Positions 20,772 to 29,109 of a stretch of 31,785 nt of DNA are shown in pieces. Within the stretch, counting starts at the first letter, position 1; each line of letters starts with the position of its first letter. This stretch comes from a virus. Location of the stretch: positions 1 through 31,785 of IMG/VR virus record IMGVR_UViG_3300032516_000108; one strand, written 5' to 3'. The position numbers and the translations under genes are program-made. The notes beneath the pieces are model-generated. The model made no database searches and was not told the origin of the DNA. It worked only from the letters and a program-made list of their open reading frames with translations.

Positions 20772-21407
20772 ATGTCTCTCGAATCACTGAACCAAGTAGG
20801 TAGTGGGGGCACGGGCATCCCGACTTCGATCCCCAAGGCTATCAAAGAGCTTCAGGGTCTGACGTTTTCGACGTTGACCGGGGCGGCTTCCGGAACGAAG
20901 ATCAACCTGAACGCCATTCGTCCGGAAGACACTGTGCTTGCGGCCTGGGAGTACGCGGCTGGCGCCAATCCTGTTGATCGTGCGGGTGTGCTGACCATCG
21001 AGGATCTGAAGGCCAGTGGCACGGTCACTTTCGCAGCGGCTGCGGCGTTGGACACCATCACTGTTCGGGGCATTGTGTACACGGCCACAGCCGCAGCGGC
21101 GGCGAACGATATCCTGAATCGGTTCTTCAGTATCGCTGGAACCGATACGGCAGACGCCGTGGCGTTCTGTGCGTTGGTGAATCAAGTTGACCCGGCAGTG
21201 GTCTGTACAAACATCGCCGGTGTGGTTACGATCAAGGCCTTTGTGGAGGGCACGGCCGGTAATGCCTACACGTTGGTAAGTTCCAATGGCACGCGATTGG
21301 CTGTAAGTGGGGCCACGTTGGCGGGCGGCTCTGCAACGGGAGGAATCAAGATCGCCGACGACACCACGGGAAATCAGGTGATCGTCGCTTGGTTCAACAA
21401 GAAGTAA
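20772..21407 (+). CDS. Tail or decoration protein with a beta-domain
   Basis: Protein of 211 aa, ATG 20772. The first 75 residues hold a region (SIPKAIKELQGLTFSTLTGAASGTKINLNAI) that looks like a virion subunit. Residues about 80-195 contain a beta-domain seen in many phage virion proteins: ASGTVTFAAAAALDTITVRG, IVYTATA, a helix AVAFCALVNQ, GVVTIKAFVEGTAGNAYTL and SGATLAGGSATGG. Such domains are often added to tail tube or decoration proteins and may be exposed. It has a strong promoter and is next to the tail tube gene, so it is likely abundant in the virion. The role (decoration, tube or structural subunit) is not settled. Confidence 0.65.
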   Translation: MSLESLNQVGSGGTGIPTSIPKAIKELQGLTFSTLTGAASGTKINLNAIRPEDTVLAAWEYAAGANPVDRAGVLTIEDLKASGTVTFAAAAALDTITVRGIVYTATAAAAANDILNRFFSIAGTDTADAVAFCALVNQVDPAVVCTNIAGVVTIKAFVEGTAGNAYTLVSSNGTRLAVSGATLAGGSATGGIKIADDTTGNQVIVAWFNKK

Positions 21408-21440
21408 ACCCCCCACCGCATTCAACTTCAGGAGCACCTT

Positions 21441-22223
21441 ATGTATTTTTCTGGCCAAGGGCATTTGTATTTCGGAGCCCGGGTTACCGGTGGTCTTCCG
21501 CAGAGTCTGGTGTGGGTGGGAAACGTAAGTGCGTTGACCATCGCACTTGAAACCACGAAGATCGAGCACCAGGAATCGTATTCTGGTTCACGGTTGACGG
21601 ACTTGCTGTTGGAAACGTCCAAGAAATCCAGCATGACCGCGACGTTCGAAGATTGGTCTGCGGAGAACCTTGCACGGGTTTTGAGAGGTACGGTAAATAC
21701 CGGGTCGGTCACGCCGGTTGTGGCTGAACTGGTGCCGACCTTGGGCGCGTTGCTTACGAACGCGGCGGCTGTGCCTGTGCGAGTGGTGGCCAAGGGCAAG
21801 AATATCGGCACGATCACATTCGTGGACAGTACGGGCACGCCCAAGGTCTTGGTGGTGAACGTCAACTACCGGATCATCAGTGCCGCAGCCGGTATTCTGG
21901 AGATCTATGACATTACGACCGGCATTACCGGCAGCTTGCTTGAGCCGTTGAAGCTCAGCTACACGCCGGGCGCGAGCAAGAACGTGGCGCTGTTCACACA
22001 GGCCGTGACCAGTTACTACATGCTGTTCGATGGCCTGAATACGGCCGACAACAACGCGGCGGTGATTGCCGAGTTCTACAAGGTGCAGATCGACCCAGCG
22101 GCTGGCATTCCGCTGATCAACTCCGAACTCGGAACGTTCGAGATGTCCGGGGCGGTGTTGTTGGACGGAGATCGCGTGTCCACGGATCCATTTGGACAGT
22201 TTGGCCGAATTACCCACGTGTGA
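21441..22223 (+). CDS. Major tail tube protein
   Basis: Protein of 260 aa, ATG 21441, with CAGGAG at 21430-21435. It has a typical tube pattern near the N-terminus: SALTIALETTKIEHQESYSG, LTDLLLETSKKSSMTATFED and WSAENLARVLRG, a signature of tail tube proteins of siphoviruses. A C-terminal AVLLDGDRVSTDPFGQFGRI follows. The tube forms the tail conduit around the tape measure. It is followed by the chaperone and tape measure genes, the expected order. The gene has strong codon bias, as expected for abundant expression. Confidence 0.85.
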   Translation: MYFSGQGHLYFGARVTGGLPQSLVWVGNVSALTIALETTKIEHQESYSGSRLTDLLLETSKKSSMTATFEDWSAENLARVLRGTVNTGSVTPVVAELVPTLGALLTNAAAVPVRVVAKGKNIGTITFVDSTGTPKVLVVNVNYRIISAAAGILEIYDITTGITGSLLEPLKLSYTPGASKNVALFTQAVTSYYMLFDGLNTADNNAAVIAEFYKVQIDPAAGIPLINSELGTFEMSGAVLLDGDRVSTDPFGQFGRITHV

Positions 22224-22265
22224 TGAGTGGGGGTTAGGCTGGTAGTTAAACGTCAAGGAGTGACG

Positions 22266-22682
22266 ATGACCGGTTTTGTTGAAAACCCGGTCTCCCAACT
22301 TGAGAAGCTTTCGTCCATTGGGCGAGATCTTCTCATTGGCCAGGAGACCATTGCAATTCGACCCCTGAAGTTCGGGCAGTTGATCAAGGCCATAAAGATC
22401 ATGGCCCCGATCATCCGCTTGGCCGAGGGTGTGGACCAGGAGATGGGCCTGGAGAGGATCCTGGCTGAGGCGCCTGAGGCGTTGGTCGAGGTGGCAATCC
22501 TCTGTACCGGAAAACCTAGACCATGGTTTGAAGCCCTTGAGTCAGACCAGGGGGTGGATGTCCTTGGTGCGGTGTTGGAGGTGAACAAGGATTTTTTCGA
22601 CCAGCGCCTCGGGGAGAAGCTCCGGGGCCTGAGGGAAAAGTTCTTGCCTCAAAAGTTGGCAACGACTGGTACTCCAAGGTAG
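22266..22682 (+). CDS. Tail assembly chaperone, upstream frame (G-like)
   Basis: Protein of 138 aa from ATG 22266, with AAGGAG at 22255-22260. It is mostly helical (KFGQLIKAIKIMAPIIRLAE, APEALVEVAILCTGKPRPWF) and lies between the tube and tape measure genes, as for lambda gpG. Most ribosomes would end at TAG 22680. A minority should shift to -1 to make a longer product (next entry). The chaperone keeps the tape measure soluble during tail assembly. Confidence 0.8.
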   Translation: MTGFVENPVSQLEKLSSIGRDLLIGQETIAIRPLKFGQLIKAIKIMAPIIRLAEGVDQEMGLERILAEAPEALVEVAILCTGKPRPWFEALESDQGVDVLGAVLEVNKDFFDQRLGEKLRGLREKFLPQKLATTGTPR

Positions 22683-22888
22683 ATGACCTAGTAGCTTCCG
22701 GATATTCTTGGACTGAGGTTCAAGATATGACCATCGCCCAGATGGAGATTTTTCTTGAAGCTAGCAGGCGTCGAGAGCTTGGTATTCGGGCTAGGTTGAT
22801 ACATGATGTGCGGGTGGCATTCGGCGCTGAGTCGAAGGCCTGCCTGAAGTTCATCAAGTCCTTGGAGGACCTATCCGGTGGCCGATAA
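22266..22888 (+). CDS. Tail assembly chaperone, -1 frameshift fusion (GT-like)
   Basis: The interval 22683-22885 has no gene of its own but is open in the -1 frame and continues the chaperone: KVGNDWYSKVDDLVASGYSW, then TEVQDMTIAQMEIFLEASRR and so on to the TAA at 22886-22888. The DMTIAQMEIFLEASRRREL segment is typical of the T part of chaperone fusions. The frames overlap from before 22633 to 22680 with no stop in -1. Likely slip points are GGGAAAAG (22633-22640, codons GAA AAG) or CAAAAG (22650-22655). Neither is an ideal X-XXY-YYZ site. The product would be about 207 aa. The existence of the fusion is well supported by position and the open frame; the exact slip site is not. Confidence 0.75.
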
Positions 22889-25800
22889 GCTCAATCTGTC
22901 GATCAAGATATCCGCGCAGGTAGAGGGCCTGGAGCAGATCAAGACCCTTGCGCAATCAATTGCAAACCTGTCCAAGACCGCACTGGGAAGTGTGGATCTC
23001 AGCAAAGGCTTTCTTCAGGGTATTCCTCAGCTAAAGGCCCAAGTTCAGAGCGTTGTCGCTGAACTGTCGAAGATCTCCCAGACTTCGTTCGTCGTGGACC
23101 TGAGCAAGGGCTTTATCCAGGGAATACCGCAGGTAAAAAGCCAAATACAGACGTTGGTTTCGGATATCGGGAAGATATCTGAATCGTCGTTCAAGCCCCT
23201 GGATCTGGGTAAAGGCTTTTTGGAGGGCGTGCCCCAGGTAAAGGCCACTATTACGGGCTTGGTCTCTGACATCAATCTCTTGAGCAGTACCGGAATCAAG
23301 CCCCTGGACTTGGGTAAGAGTTTCATTCAAGGGGCTCCTCAGGTTAAGAACGAACTCCAGTCTGTAGCCAGTACGATAACGGCTGTCGGGGATGCCCCGC
23401 TCAAGCCCGTGGACTTCACCCGGAATTTCTTGATCGGGGTTCCGCAGGTAAAGGCCACCATCAACGGGGTGGTTTCTGACATCAAGGCCGTGGGAGACAC
23501 GGTTGTTGATGCTGTGCATTTCGAGAACATCATCCAGGGCGTGCCCCAGGTAATGAGGATTCTCGGGGACTTGAAGGCCAGTATTTTGGGCGTAACGTCC
23601 GTGGGCGTGAAAGATCCCCTGGACTTGTCCAAGGCTGTTGTTGGAGGGTCAGCGGCTGAAAAACAAATAGCTTCGTTGACCGATCAACTGCGGTTGATGG
23701 AAAAGGCTATCTCACCCACGGATCAGGCTATCGAGTCGATCATCAAGCGAATGATTCAACTCGGGGCAACTTCCAGTCAAGTTACCCAGTCCCTGAAGAC
23801 TGCTGGTATAAGTTTTGATCAATTAGGTAGTTCCAATCAGAAAGTAATCCAAAACCTAGCAGCCACTGAGAAAGGTGTCAATAATCTCGGGGGTGCTTTC
23901 GGCAAGTTGGTGTCCGGGCTGAAGTTCTTGGCCGGGGGTTTCCTGGCTCTGGAAGCAGTTTCGATAATCAAGAGCTTTGCCGATGTGGCAGCCAGGACCG
24001 AGACCCTGGGGGTGGTCCTGGATGTGGTTGGGACGAATGCCGGGTACACCAAAACTCAGTTGCATGATGTTGAGGAGGAGGTAAAAAAGCTTGGAATCAC
24101 GGCCAGTAGCGCCAGAGAAGCTATCACCAAGCTGATTCAAGCAGATATTCCTGTGGAGTATGCCAAGCCTTTGGCTCGTGCAGCCCAGGATCTGGCAGTT
24201 ATCAGTGGGTTTAATTCGAGTGAGACCTTCCAGAGGTTGATCACGAACATCCAACAACTGGATGTACAGGGCCTGCGGTTCATGGGGATCGTGATTGACC
24301 GCGAGAAAGCTTTCGCGGATGCCAAACGAGCTACTGGAAAAGAGGTAACGTCCGCGAATGAGAAACAGGTTTTTGCTAATGCTGTACTTGCTAAGGCCGC
24401 TGAAATTCAGGGGGTGTACGAGGCGAGCTTGAACAGCGTGGGTAAGCAACTTACGTCCATACCCAGGTATGTAGAAAACTTTCAAAAGACTCTGGGCGAT
24501 CTGCTGCTGCCAACGTACTTGGAACTGGTGAAGACCGGTATTGCCTTGTTGGATCTAGTCGGAGAACTGGCGAAGGCATTCTCAGGGGCTTCTCAATCTA
24601 CGGGGTTGTTCGGTACTCAATTGGATGGCACCGGTGGGATTCTGGGGAACATCAGTGGGTCCATAAAGGATCTCACAAAGTTTGTGAAAGAGAATGGAGA
24701 GGCTATCAAAGAATGGGGTTTGATTCTTGAGGCGGTGTTCCTAGGATTTGCTGTTACTAAGGGCGTGTCCCTGCTCATTACTGGGTTTCAGGCTCTGAGA
24801 CTTCTCATAGTCCCAGTAACAGCAGCTTTTGCTAGCTTGAGTGCAGGGGTCGCTGGGATTGGTGCGGCCTTTACAGCAGCGGGTGGGGGGCTTGCTGGAG
24901 TAGGTGCGGCGCTGTTGGCATTCCTTGGCCCTGTAGGGGTAGTTATTGCCGCTGTGGCCGCTCTAGTGGCTGTAGGGTATGGACTGTACACGCTCTACCA
25001 GAAGTTAAAGGGTGGGCAGGAGGAGTTGTCTGTAGCTACTAGCACCACTGCTCAAAATGTAGAGAAGTACCTGAAGATTATTCAGGACGAGACTAACTTA
25101 AGAAAAGAGCTTGGGGCCGCTATTGCTAGGCAACTTCTTGCTAGGAATCAACTAGCCGCAGCGGACACGGGAGAAAAGATTGTTGAGGCCAAAGAAGAAC
25201 TACGTTTGGCTGATGAACAAAAGACTGCGGTTGACAAGAGGCTAGAGGGCTTGCAAAAGGAGAAGCTGGCGCTTGAGAAATTGATAGACACGGCCAAGGA
25301 CTTGACCAAGGCGGATCGTACTCGAATTGAGCAGTCTTTGATTGATCAAGCAAAGGTCATAGCCGCTATAAAGGCCACAGCCAAGGAGCATGAGGCGCTT
25401 TTGGATGCGCTGAAGAAGGCCGGTATTGACTATGAGCAGTTCACTACGGGAGTGAGCCTCAAGTTCAATGAAGCCATTCAAGGGATCGTGGCTGGATTGA
25501 AGTTGGTACCAGAAGCTGCGGATAACACCTCTGCGGGGATTACGGCCCTGATTGACAAGATGATTGAGCTGGCCACTCAGACCAAGACCGAAGAAGAACT
25601 GAAACTCTATCTTGAGCGTCTTAAAGAGGTAGGTGCTGCGGCCAAGGCTGCTGGGGTCGAGGTTGGGGGTCTTTTGACCGGTGCCAAGACCACGGCTGAG
25701 AGCACGTTCAAGAAGGCCGCAGATGAGCGCAAAGCCGGGGGTGCCGCTGCGTTGCAAGAAGCAAAGGCTTTTGCTCTGGCTAGACAAGCGGCCATTTCCT

Positions 25801-27563
25801 CTGGTGTTCAGTCAGAAGCGGCCTTGAACAAGGCCCTCAATGATGAGAAGACTGTCAATAATGAGAGGGCCAATGCTCAGGGTCTACTGAGTTTGGAAGA
25901 GTACTACGCTGCCAGAACGGCTATTGTTAAGTCCAATCAAGTGGACGAACTGCGGGTGGTTGATGCTCAGATTGCTGAGTTGGCGGTAAAGGCCAGACAA
26001 GCAGAAACTGCTAGCGCTCGGCTTACGGCCAAGACTTCTTTAGAGGCTGAGAAAAAGAAGCGCGAGCAGATAGTAGTCACCCAGGATACCAAGCTGTTGG
26101 AAGAACAGAATGCCAAGCTCAAGGCCCAGGAGGATCTTAGGCTTCGCATTCGATCCATTCAGTTGGACAACGCCGTGCGTGCCAATGACCTTGATGCGGC
26201 GGCGAAGATCGAGCAGATAAATCAAAAGTACAACGAGCAGATAAAGGCCATCGGCCTTACAAAAGAGGGTGTAGATGCTCTGAATGTGGCTCGGGAACGT
26301 GATATCAAGGACGTGGTGCTCCAGACCGAGCAGTTGAAAATCACCCGTGATCGGACTCGGGAAACAAACTACTTGGCAGAGGCGCAGGCTACTGTCAGTC
26401 TGGCAGAGACCGAGGGCTTGATCACCTCCAGAGAAGCTGGTGTTCAGCGGGATGCCCTTCAGAGAGATCGTATTGCTGGTTTGGAAACCGAGTACGCCCG
26501 GCTCCAGGCTATCGCGGCGATCCAGGGCCAGACTGCTGAGCAGGAGGCTACGAACCAGGACCGGCTGTCCAAGGCCCGGCAGGAGCTTCTACAGGTCCGT
26601 AAGGAGCTTGGTACGGACAAAGGCTTCCAGGGCCTGCGGGACGGTCTGGAGCAGGTGTTCAACGGCCTGACAGACCGTACGAAGTCTTTCGGTCAGGTGA
26701 TCAAGGACGTGATCGGCAATGCGTTCAAGAACATCGGGCAGGAGTTCAACAAGCAACTGGCGGACGATCTGGCGGTGACGATCAAGAAGTTCTTTTTGAA
26801 GAACGCCACGGCCGGTGCGCCCGGGCAGGGAGCCCCTGGGGGGGACGGGTCGTTGTTCGGGGGTGTGGTTACCTCGGTCAAGAACTTGTTTGGTAGCACC
26901 CAGAAGGTAACCGCTCCAGACCCATTCCCAGACCCCACGGGCTTGGCCTCGCTCGGTGGGCGCATAGGCTCCTTGGGTGGGCCTCCACCATCGGCTGAGA
27001 CGTTGACGGTGTTCGAACAGATCAAAGGTCAAGCTGCAACTGGATTCGAAAGTCTGGGCAATGATTTTGACAACTTCTTTTCAAATGTTGGGGAGTCTTT
27101 TGCGGAGACCAGTCAGTCTATTTTTGAGACTTTTGATGGTCTGAGTGGAGACCTGTCAGGGGTGTTCGAGACTATAAAAGGCGGGGCTAGTGGTCTACTA
27201 GACACTGTTACCTCTTTTTTCCAGAGCAGCGGAGGTGATGGTACCACCGGTGAGGGTCTGTATGGCCTGATAGGTTCGTTCTTCGGGCCTGGGCAGGCTG
27301 ATGGTGGGCCGGTAATGGCCGGCAAGATCTACCCGGTGAACGAGCGTCGTCCAGAGCTTTTGGCCGTCAACGGCAAGGACTTCTTGATGATGGGGGATCA
27401 ATCGGGGACGGTCAAACAAACCCAGCCTGGAAGTCGCACACAAGTAACCCAGAGCCAGAACTTCACGATCAACGTACCGGCGAACACCAGCCGGGAGACC
27501 GCCAATCAAACCGCCGCTAGTATTCAGGAACGTTTGAGTCGCGGGCAATTTAGGAACAGTTAA
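22878..27563 (+). CDS. Tape measure protein
   Basis: Protein of 1561 aa from GTG 22878, with GGAGG at 22864-22868; it overlaps the chaperone by 11 bp. Length sets tail length; at roughly 0.15 nm per residue this suggests about 230 nm, a rule-of-thumb estimate. Residues 38-248 contain six repeats of about 35 aa (D-L-S/G-K-G/S-F-hydrophobic-x-G-x-P-Q-V-K). Residues about 640-705 are very hydrophobic and Gly/Ala-rich (VTAAFASLSAGVAGIGAAFT, AAVAALVAVGYGLY), a likely membrane segment for DNA entry. A long coiled coil follows (AKARQAETASARLTAKTS-like helices). The C-terminus has the common GGPVMAGKIYPVNERRPELL motif. One perfect dyad site (22952-22963) lies within it. Confidence 0.93.
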   Translation: MADKLNLSIKISAQVEGLEQIKTLAQSIANLSKTALGSVDLSKGFLQGIPQLKAQVQSVVAELSKISQTSFVVDLSKGFIQGIPQVKSQIQTLVSDIGKISESSFKPLDLGKGFLEGVPQVKATITGLVSDINLLSSTGIKPLDLGKSFIQGAPQVKNELQSVASTITAVGDAPLKPVDFTRNFLIGVPQVKATINGVVSDIKAVGDTVVDAVHFENIIQGVPQVMRILGDLKASILGVTSVGVKDPLDLSKAVVGGSAAEKQIASLTDQLRLMEKAISPTDQAIESIIKRMIQLGATSSQVTQSLKTAGISFDQLGSSNQKVIQNLAATEKGVNNLGGAFGKLVSGLKFLAGGFLALEAVSIIKSFADVAARTETLGVVLDVVGTNAGYTKTQLHDVEEEVKKLGITASSAREAITKLIQADIPVEYAKPLARAAQDLAVISGFNSSETFQRLITNIQQLDVQGLRFMGIVIDREKAFADAKRATGKEVTSANEKQVFANAVLAKAAEIQGVYEASLNSVGKQLTSIPRYVENFQKTLGDLLLPTYLELVKTGIALLDLVGELAKAFSGASQSTGLFGTQLDGTGGILGNISGSIKDLTKFVKENGEAIKEWGLILEAVFLGFAVTKGVSLLITGFQALRLLIVPVTAAFASLSAGVAGIGAAFTAAGGGLAGVGAALLAFLGPVGVVIAAVAALVAVGYGLYTLYQKLKGGQEELSVATSTTAQNVEKYLKIIQDETNLRKELGAAIARQLLARNQLAAADTGEKIVEAKEELRLADEQKTAVDKRLEGLQKEKLALEKLIDTAKDLTKADRTRIEQSLIDQAKVIAAIKATAKEHEALLDALKKAGIDYEQFTTGVSLKFNEAIQGIVAGLKLVPEAADNTSAGITALIDKMIELATQTKTEEELKLYLERLKEVGAAAKAAGVEVGGLLTGAKTTAESTFKKAADERKAGGAAALQEAKAFALARQAAISSGVQSEAALNKALNDEKTVNNERANAQGLLSLEEYYAARTAIVKSNQVDELRVVDAQIAELAVKARQAETASARLTAKTSLEAEKKKREQIVVTQDTKLLEEQNAKLKAQEDLRLRIRSIQLDNAVRANDLDAAAKIEQINQKYNEQIKAIGLTKEGVDALNVARERDIKDVVLQTEQLKITRDRTRETNYLAEAQATVSLAETEGLITSREAGVQRDALQRDRIAGLETEYARLQAIAAIQGQTAEQEATNQDRLSKARQELLQVRKELGTDKGFQGLRDGLEQVFNGLTDRTKSFGQVIKDVIGNAFKNIGQEFNKQLADDLAVTIKKFFLKNATAGAPGQGAPGGDGSLFGGVVTSVKNLFGSTQKVTAPDPFPDPTGLASLGGRIGSLGGPPPSAETLTVFEQIKGQAATGFESLGNDFDNFFSNVGESFAETSQSIFETFDGLSGDLSGVFETIKGGASGLLDTVTSFFQSSGGDGTTGEGLYGLIGSFFGPGQADGGPVMAGKIYPVNERRPELLAVNGKDFLMMGDQSGTVKQTQPGSRTQVTQSQNFTINVPANTSRETANQTAASIQERLSRGQFRNS
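22952..22963 (-). promoter_or_regulatory. 12-bp dyad site 5 (reverse), in the tape measure gene
   Basis: GCAATCAATTGC in codons CAA TCA ATT GCA (QSIA), 75 bp from the tape measure start. It uses the same reading frame as the other coding sites. Confidence 0.65.
22989..23621 (+). repeat. Six ~105-bp repeats encoding a 35-aa unit
   Basis: The units begin near residues 40, 74, 109, 144, 179 and 214 of the tape measure, giving periods of 34, 35, 35, 35 and 35 aa. Conserved elements are LDLSKGF, then IQGIPQVK and VSDI. The sixth unit is degenerate (HFENIIQGVPQV). This is a tandem protein repeat near the N-terminus. Confidence 0.85.
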
Positions 27564-27565
27564 CC

Positions 27566-28210
27566 ATGGCTACCGCAGTAGGAACTCTGGCCCAGCGTTT
27601 CCCTGACACCATTCAGGCTGTCGGTGGGCCGATGTACAGCACGACTATCGTGAAGTTGTTATCTGGTTTTGAGTACAGAAACATCAATCGAGCCCGTCCA
27701 ATCCATCGTTGGAACGTGGCTCAGGGGGTTCGTGAGAGCACAAACGATGCTCTGACCTATGACACGTTTTTCAGAAAAGCCAAGGGCAGGGGCAACAACT
27801 TCAGGTTCAAAGACTGGGGTGACTACGCTATAACCATCGCAAATAGTAAGCTCACGTTGATAACGAGCACTACCTTTCAACTGTACAAGGTCTATGGTTC
27901 GGACGAGCCCACTTTTCAAGAAGAGCGTAAACTATCTAGGATCGTGACCGGAACGTACCACATATTCCAGAGCGCGATAGAGCTTACAGAGGGGGGCGGG
28001 GCCGGGCAGTTCACGATCAACGTCAACACCGGAGTAGTTACCTTCGGCACGGCTCCCGGCGCAAATCCCCTCACAGCGGCGCTGGAGTTCGATGTCCTGT
28101 GCCGGTTCGACTTCGATGAGAAGCGCGCGGACCTGATGTACAGGGATCCTTCGACCGGTAGATTGATCCTGAACTGGGACAACATCGAGATCACTGAGGT
28201 CCTGGAATGA
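27566..28210 (+). CDS. DUF2460 tail protein (GTA-type distal tail)
   Basis: Protein of 214 aa from ATG 27566, two bases after the tape measure stop. It matches DUF2460: FPDTIQAVGGPMYSTTIVKL, LSGFEYRNINRARPIHRWNV, QGVRESTNDALTYDTFFRKA and GRGNNFRFKDWGDYAI, a well-known N-terminal pattern, with a C-terminal strand IEITEVLE. In GTAs and related phages this protein forms the distal tail ring that connects the tube to the tip. It has an ATGA overlap (28207-28210) with the next gene. The order DUF2460, DUF2163, NlpC/P60, hub is diagnostic of a GTA-like tail tip. Confidence 0.92.
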   Translation: MATAVGTLAQRFPDTIQAVGGPMYSTTIVKLLSGFEYRNINRARPIHRWNVAQGVRESTNDALTYDTFFRKAKGRGNNFRFKDWGDYAITIANSKLTLITSTTFQLYKVYGSDEPTFQEERKLSRIVTGTYHIFQSAIELTEGGGAGQFTINVNTGVVTFGTAPGANPLTAALEFDVLCRFDFDEKRADLMYRDPSTGRLILNWDNIEITEVLE

Positions 28211-29109
28211 AGACCTTCGGATCACTAGCTACTCACTACGCCCAACCGGTGACGAGTGTCTGCCAGTGCCTGAAGATCACGCTTGAAGATGGTCGTTTAA
28301 TTAGGATCACCAATCTGGACATACCTGTAATAGTGAATACCGCTGGGGGTGAGACCTACGTGCCGAGTGGTATGGAGATCTCGAACATCGGTTCTAGTGC
28401 GGGGTTGGCCGTTGACAATCTGGAACTCACGTTATTGCCAGATCTAGGCGGGTTGATTCTCAGATTGGATTTGCAGACCGGAAAATGGAACAATGCTTTA
28501 TTTGAGCTATTTGAAGTTAACTGGCTGGAAGTAGCGAATCCAAAAGACAAGAACATCCTGCTCACGGGTAGATTGGGTGAGGTCAAGATTTTTCGTGGTA
28601 AGTACGTGATAGAGCTTCGTGGTCTTGGGCAGTATCTTCAGCAGACCATTGTGGCGGTGACCAGCAAGACCTGTAGGTACGCTCTGGGGGATGTTCGGTA
28701 CACCATAAGTGGAGTACCGATAGCGGTGCCCAGAAGCCATTGCAGATTGAGCCTGACGGGCTTCACATTCACCGGCACGTTCACCAGTGTTACCAGTACC
28801 TCGGTGATGACCGATACCACCAAGGTCCAAGCCGCAGCGTACTTTACAGAAGGGCTGTTGAAAATTACCAGTGGCCCGTCCAATGGGTACAGCAGCAAGA
28901 TAAAAACCCACGCGGGTGGAGGTGTGTTCACTCTGTTGAACCCTATGCCATTCTTGCCGATAGCAGGAAATGCGTTCACGGTGATAGCTGGATGCGACAA
29001 GCTCCGAGCTACTTGCATCACAAAATTCAACAACATCCTAAATTTTGGAGGTGAGCCAGATCTTCCGGGGTTGGACAAGTTGATGAAGAATCAAAGTCCG
29101 GGGGTCTGA
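28207..29109 (+). CDS. DUF2163 / BR0599-type tail hub protein
   Basis: Protein of 300 aa from ATG 28207. Evidence is the N-terminal VTSVCQCLKITLEDGRLIRI and TNLDIPVIVNTAGGETYVPS, the central VNWLEVANPKDKNILLTGRL and GQYLQQTIVAVTSKTCRYAL, and the C-terminal VIAGCDKLRATCITKFNNIL followed by NFGGEPDLPGLDKL. The Cys-containing GCDK..ATC..KFNN..NFGG.P..PG motif is characteristic of this family. It is thought to form part of the hub at the tail tip with DUF2460. Spacing is tight: the next ATG shares one base with its stop. The family is certain and the precise structural role is inferred. Confidence 0.92.
   Translation: MKTFGSLATHYAQPVTSVCQCLKITLEDGRLIRITNLDIPVIVNTAGGETYVPSGMEISNIGSSAGLAVDNLELTLLPDLGGLILRLDLQTGKWNNALFELFEVNWLEVANPKDKNILLTGRLGEVKIFRGKYVIELRGLGQYLQQTIVAVTSKTCRYALGDVRYTISGVPIAVPRSHCRLSLTGFTFTGTFTSVTSTSVMTDTTKVQAAAYFTEGLLKITSGPSNGYSSKIKTHAGGGVFTLLNPMPFLPIAGNAFTVIAGCDKLRATCITKFNNILNFGGEPDLPGLDKLMKNQSPGV

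Noticed and set aside
22220-22248. Possible promoter (GTGATG-N17-TAGTTA) before the chaperone
   Set aside because: The spacer resembles the GGTGGGGT element, but both hexamers are poor, so it is not listed as a feature.
23960-27563. Toxin or enzyme domain in the tape measure
   Set aside because: The region is coiled coil, hydrophobic segment and a standard C-terminal motif. I saw no catalytic motif.
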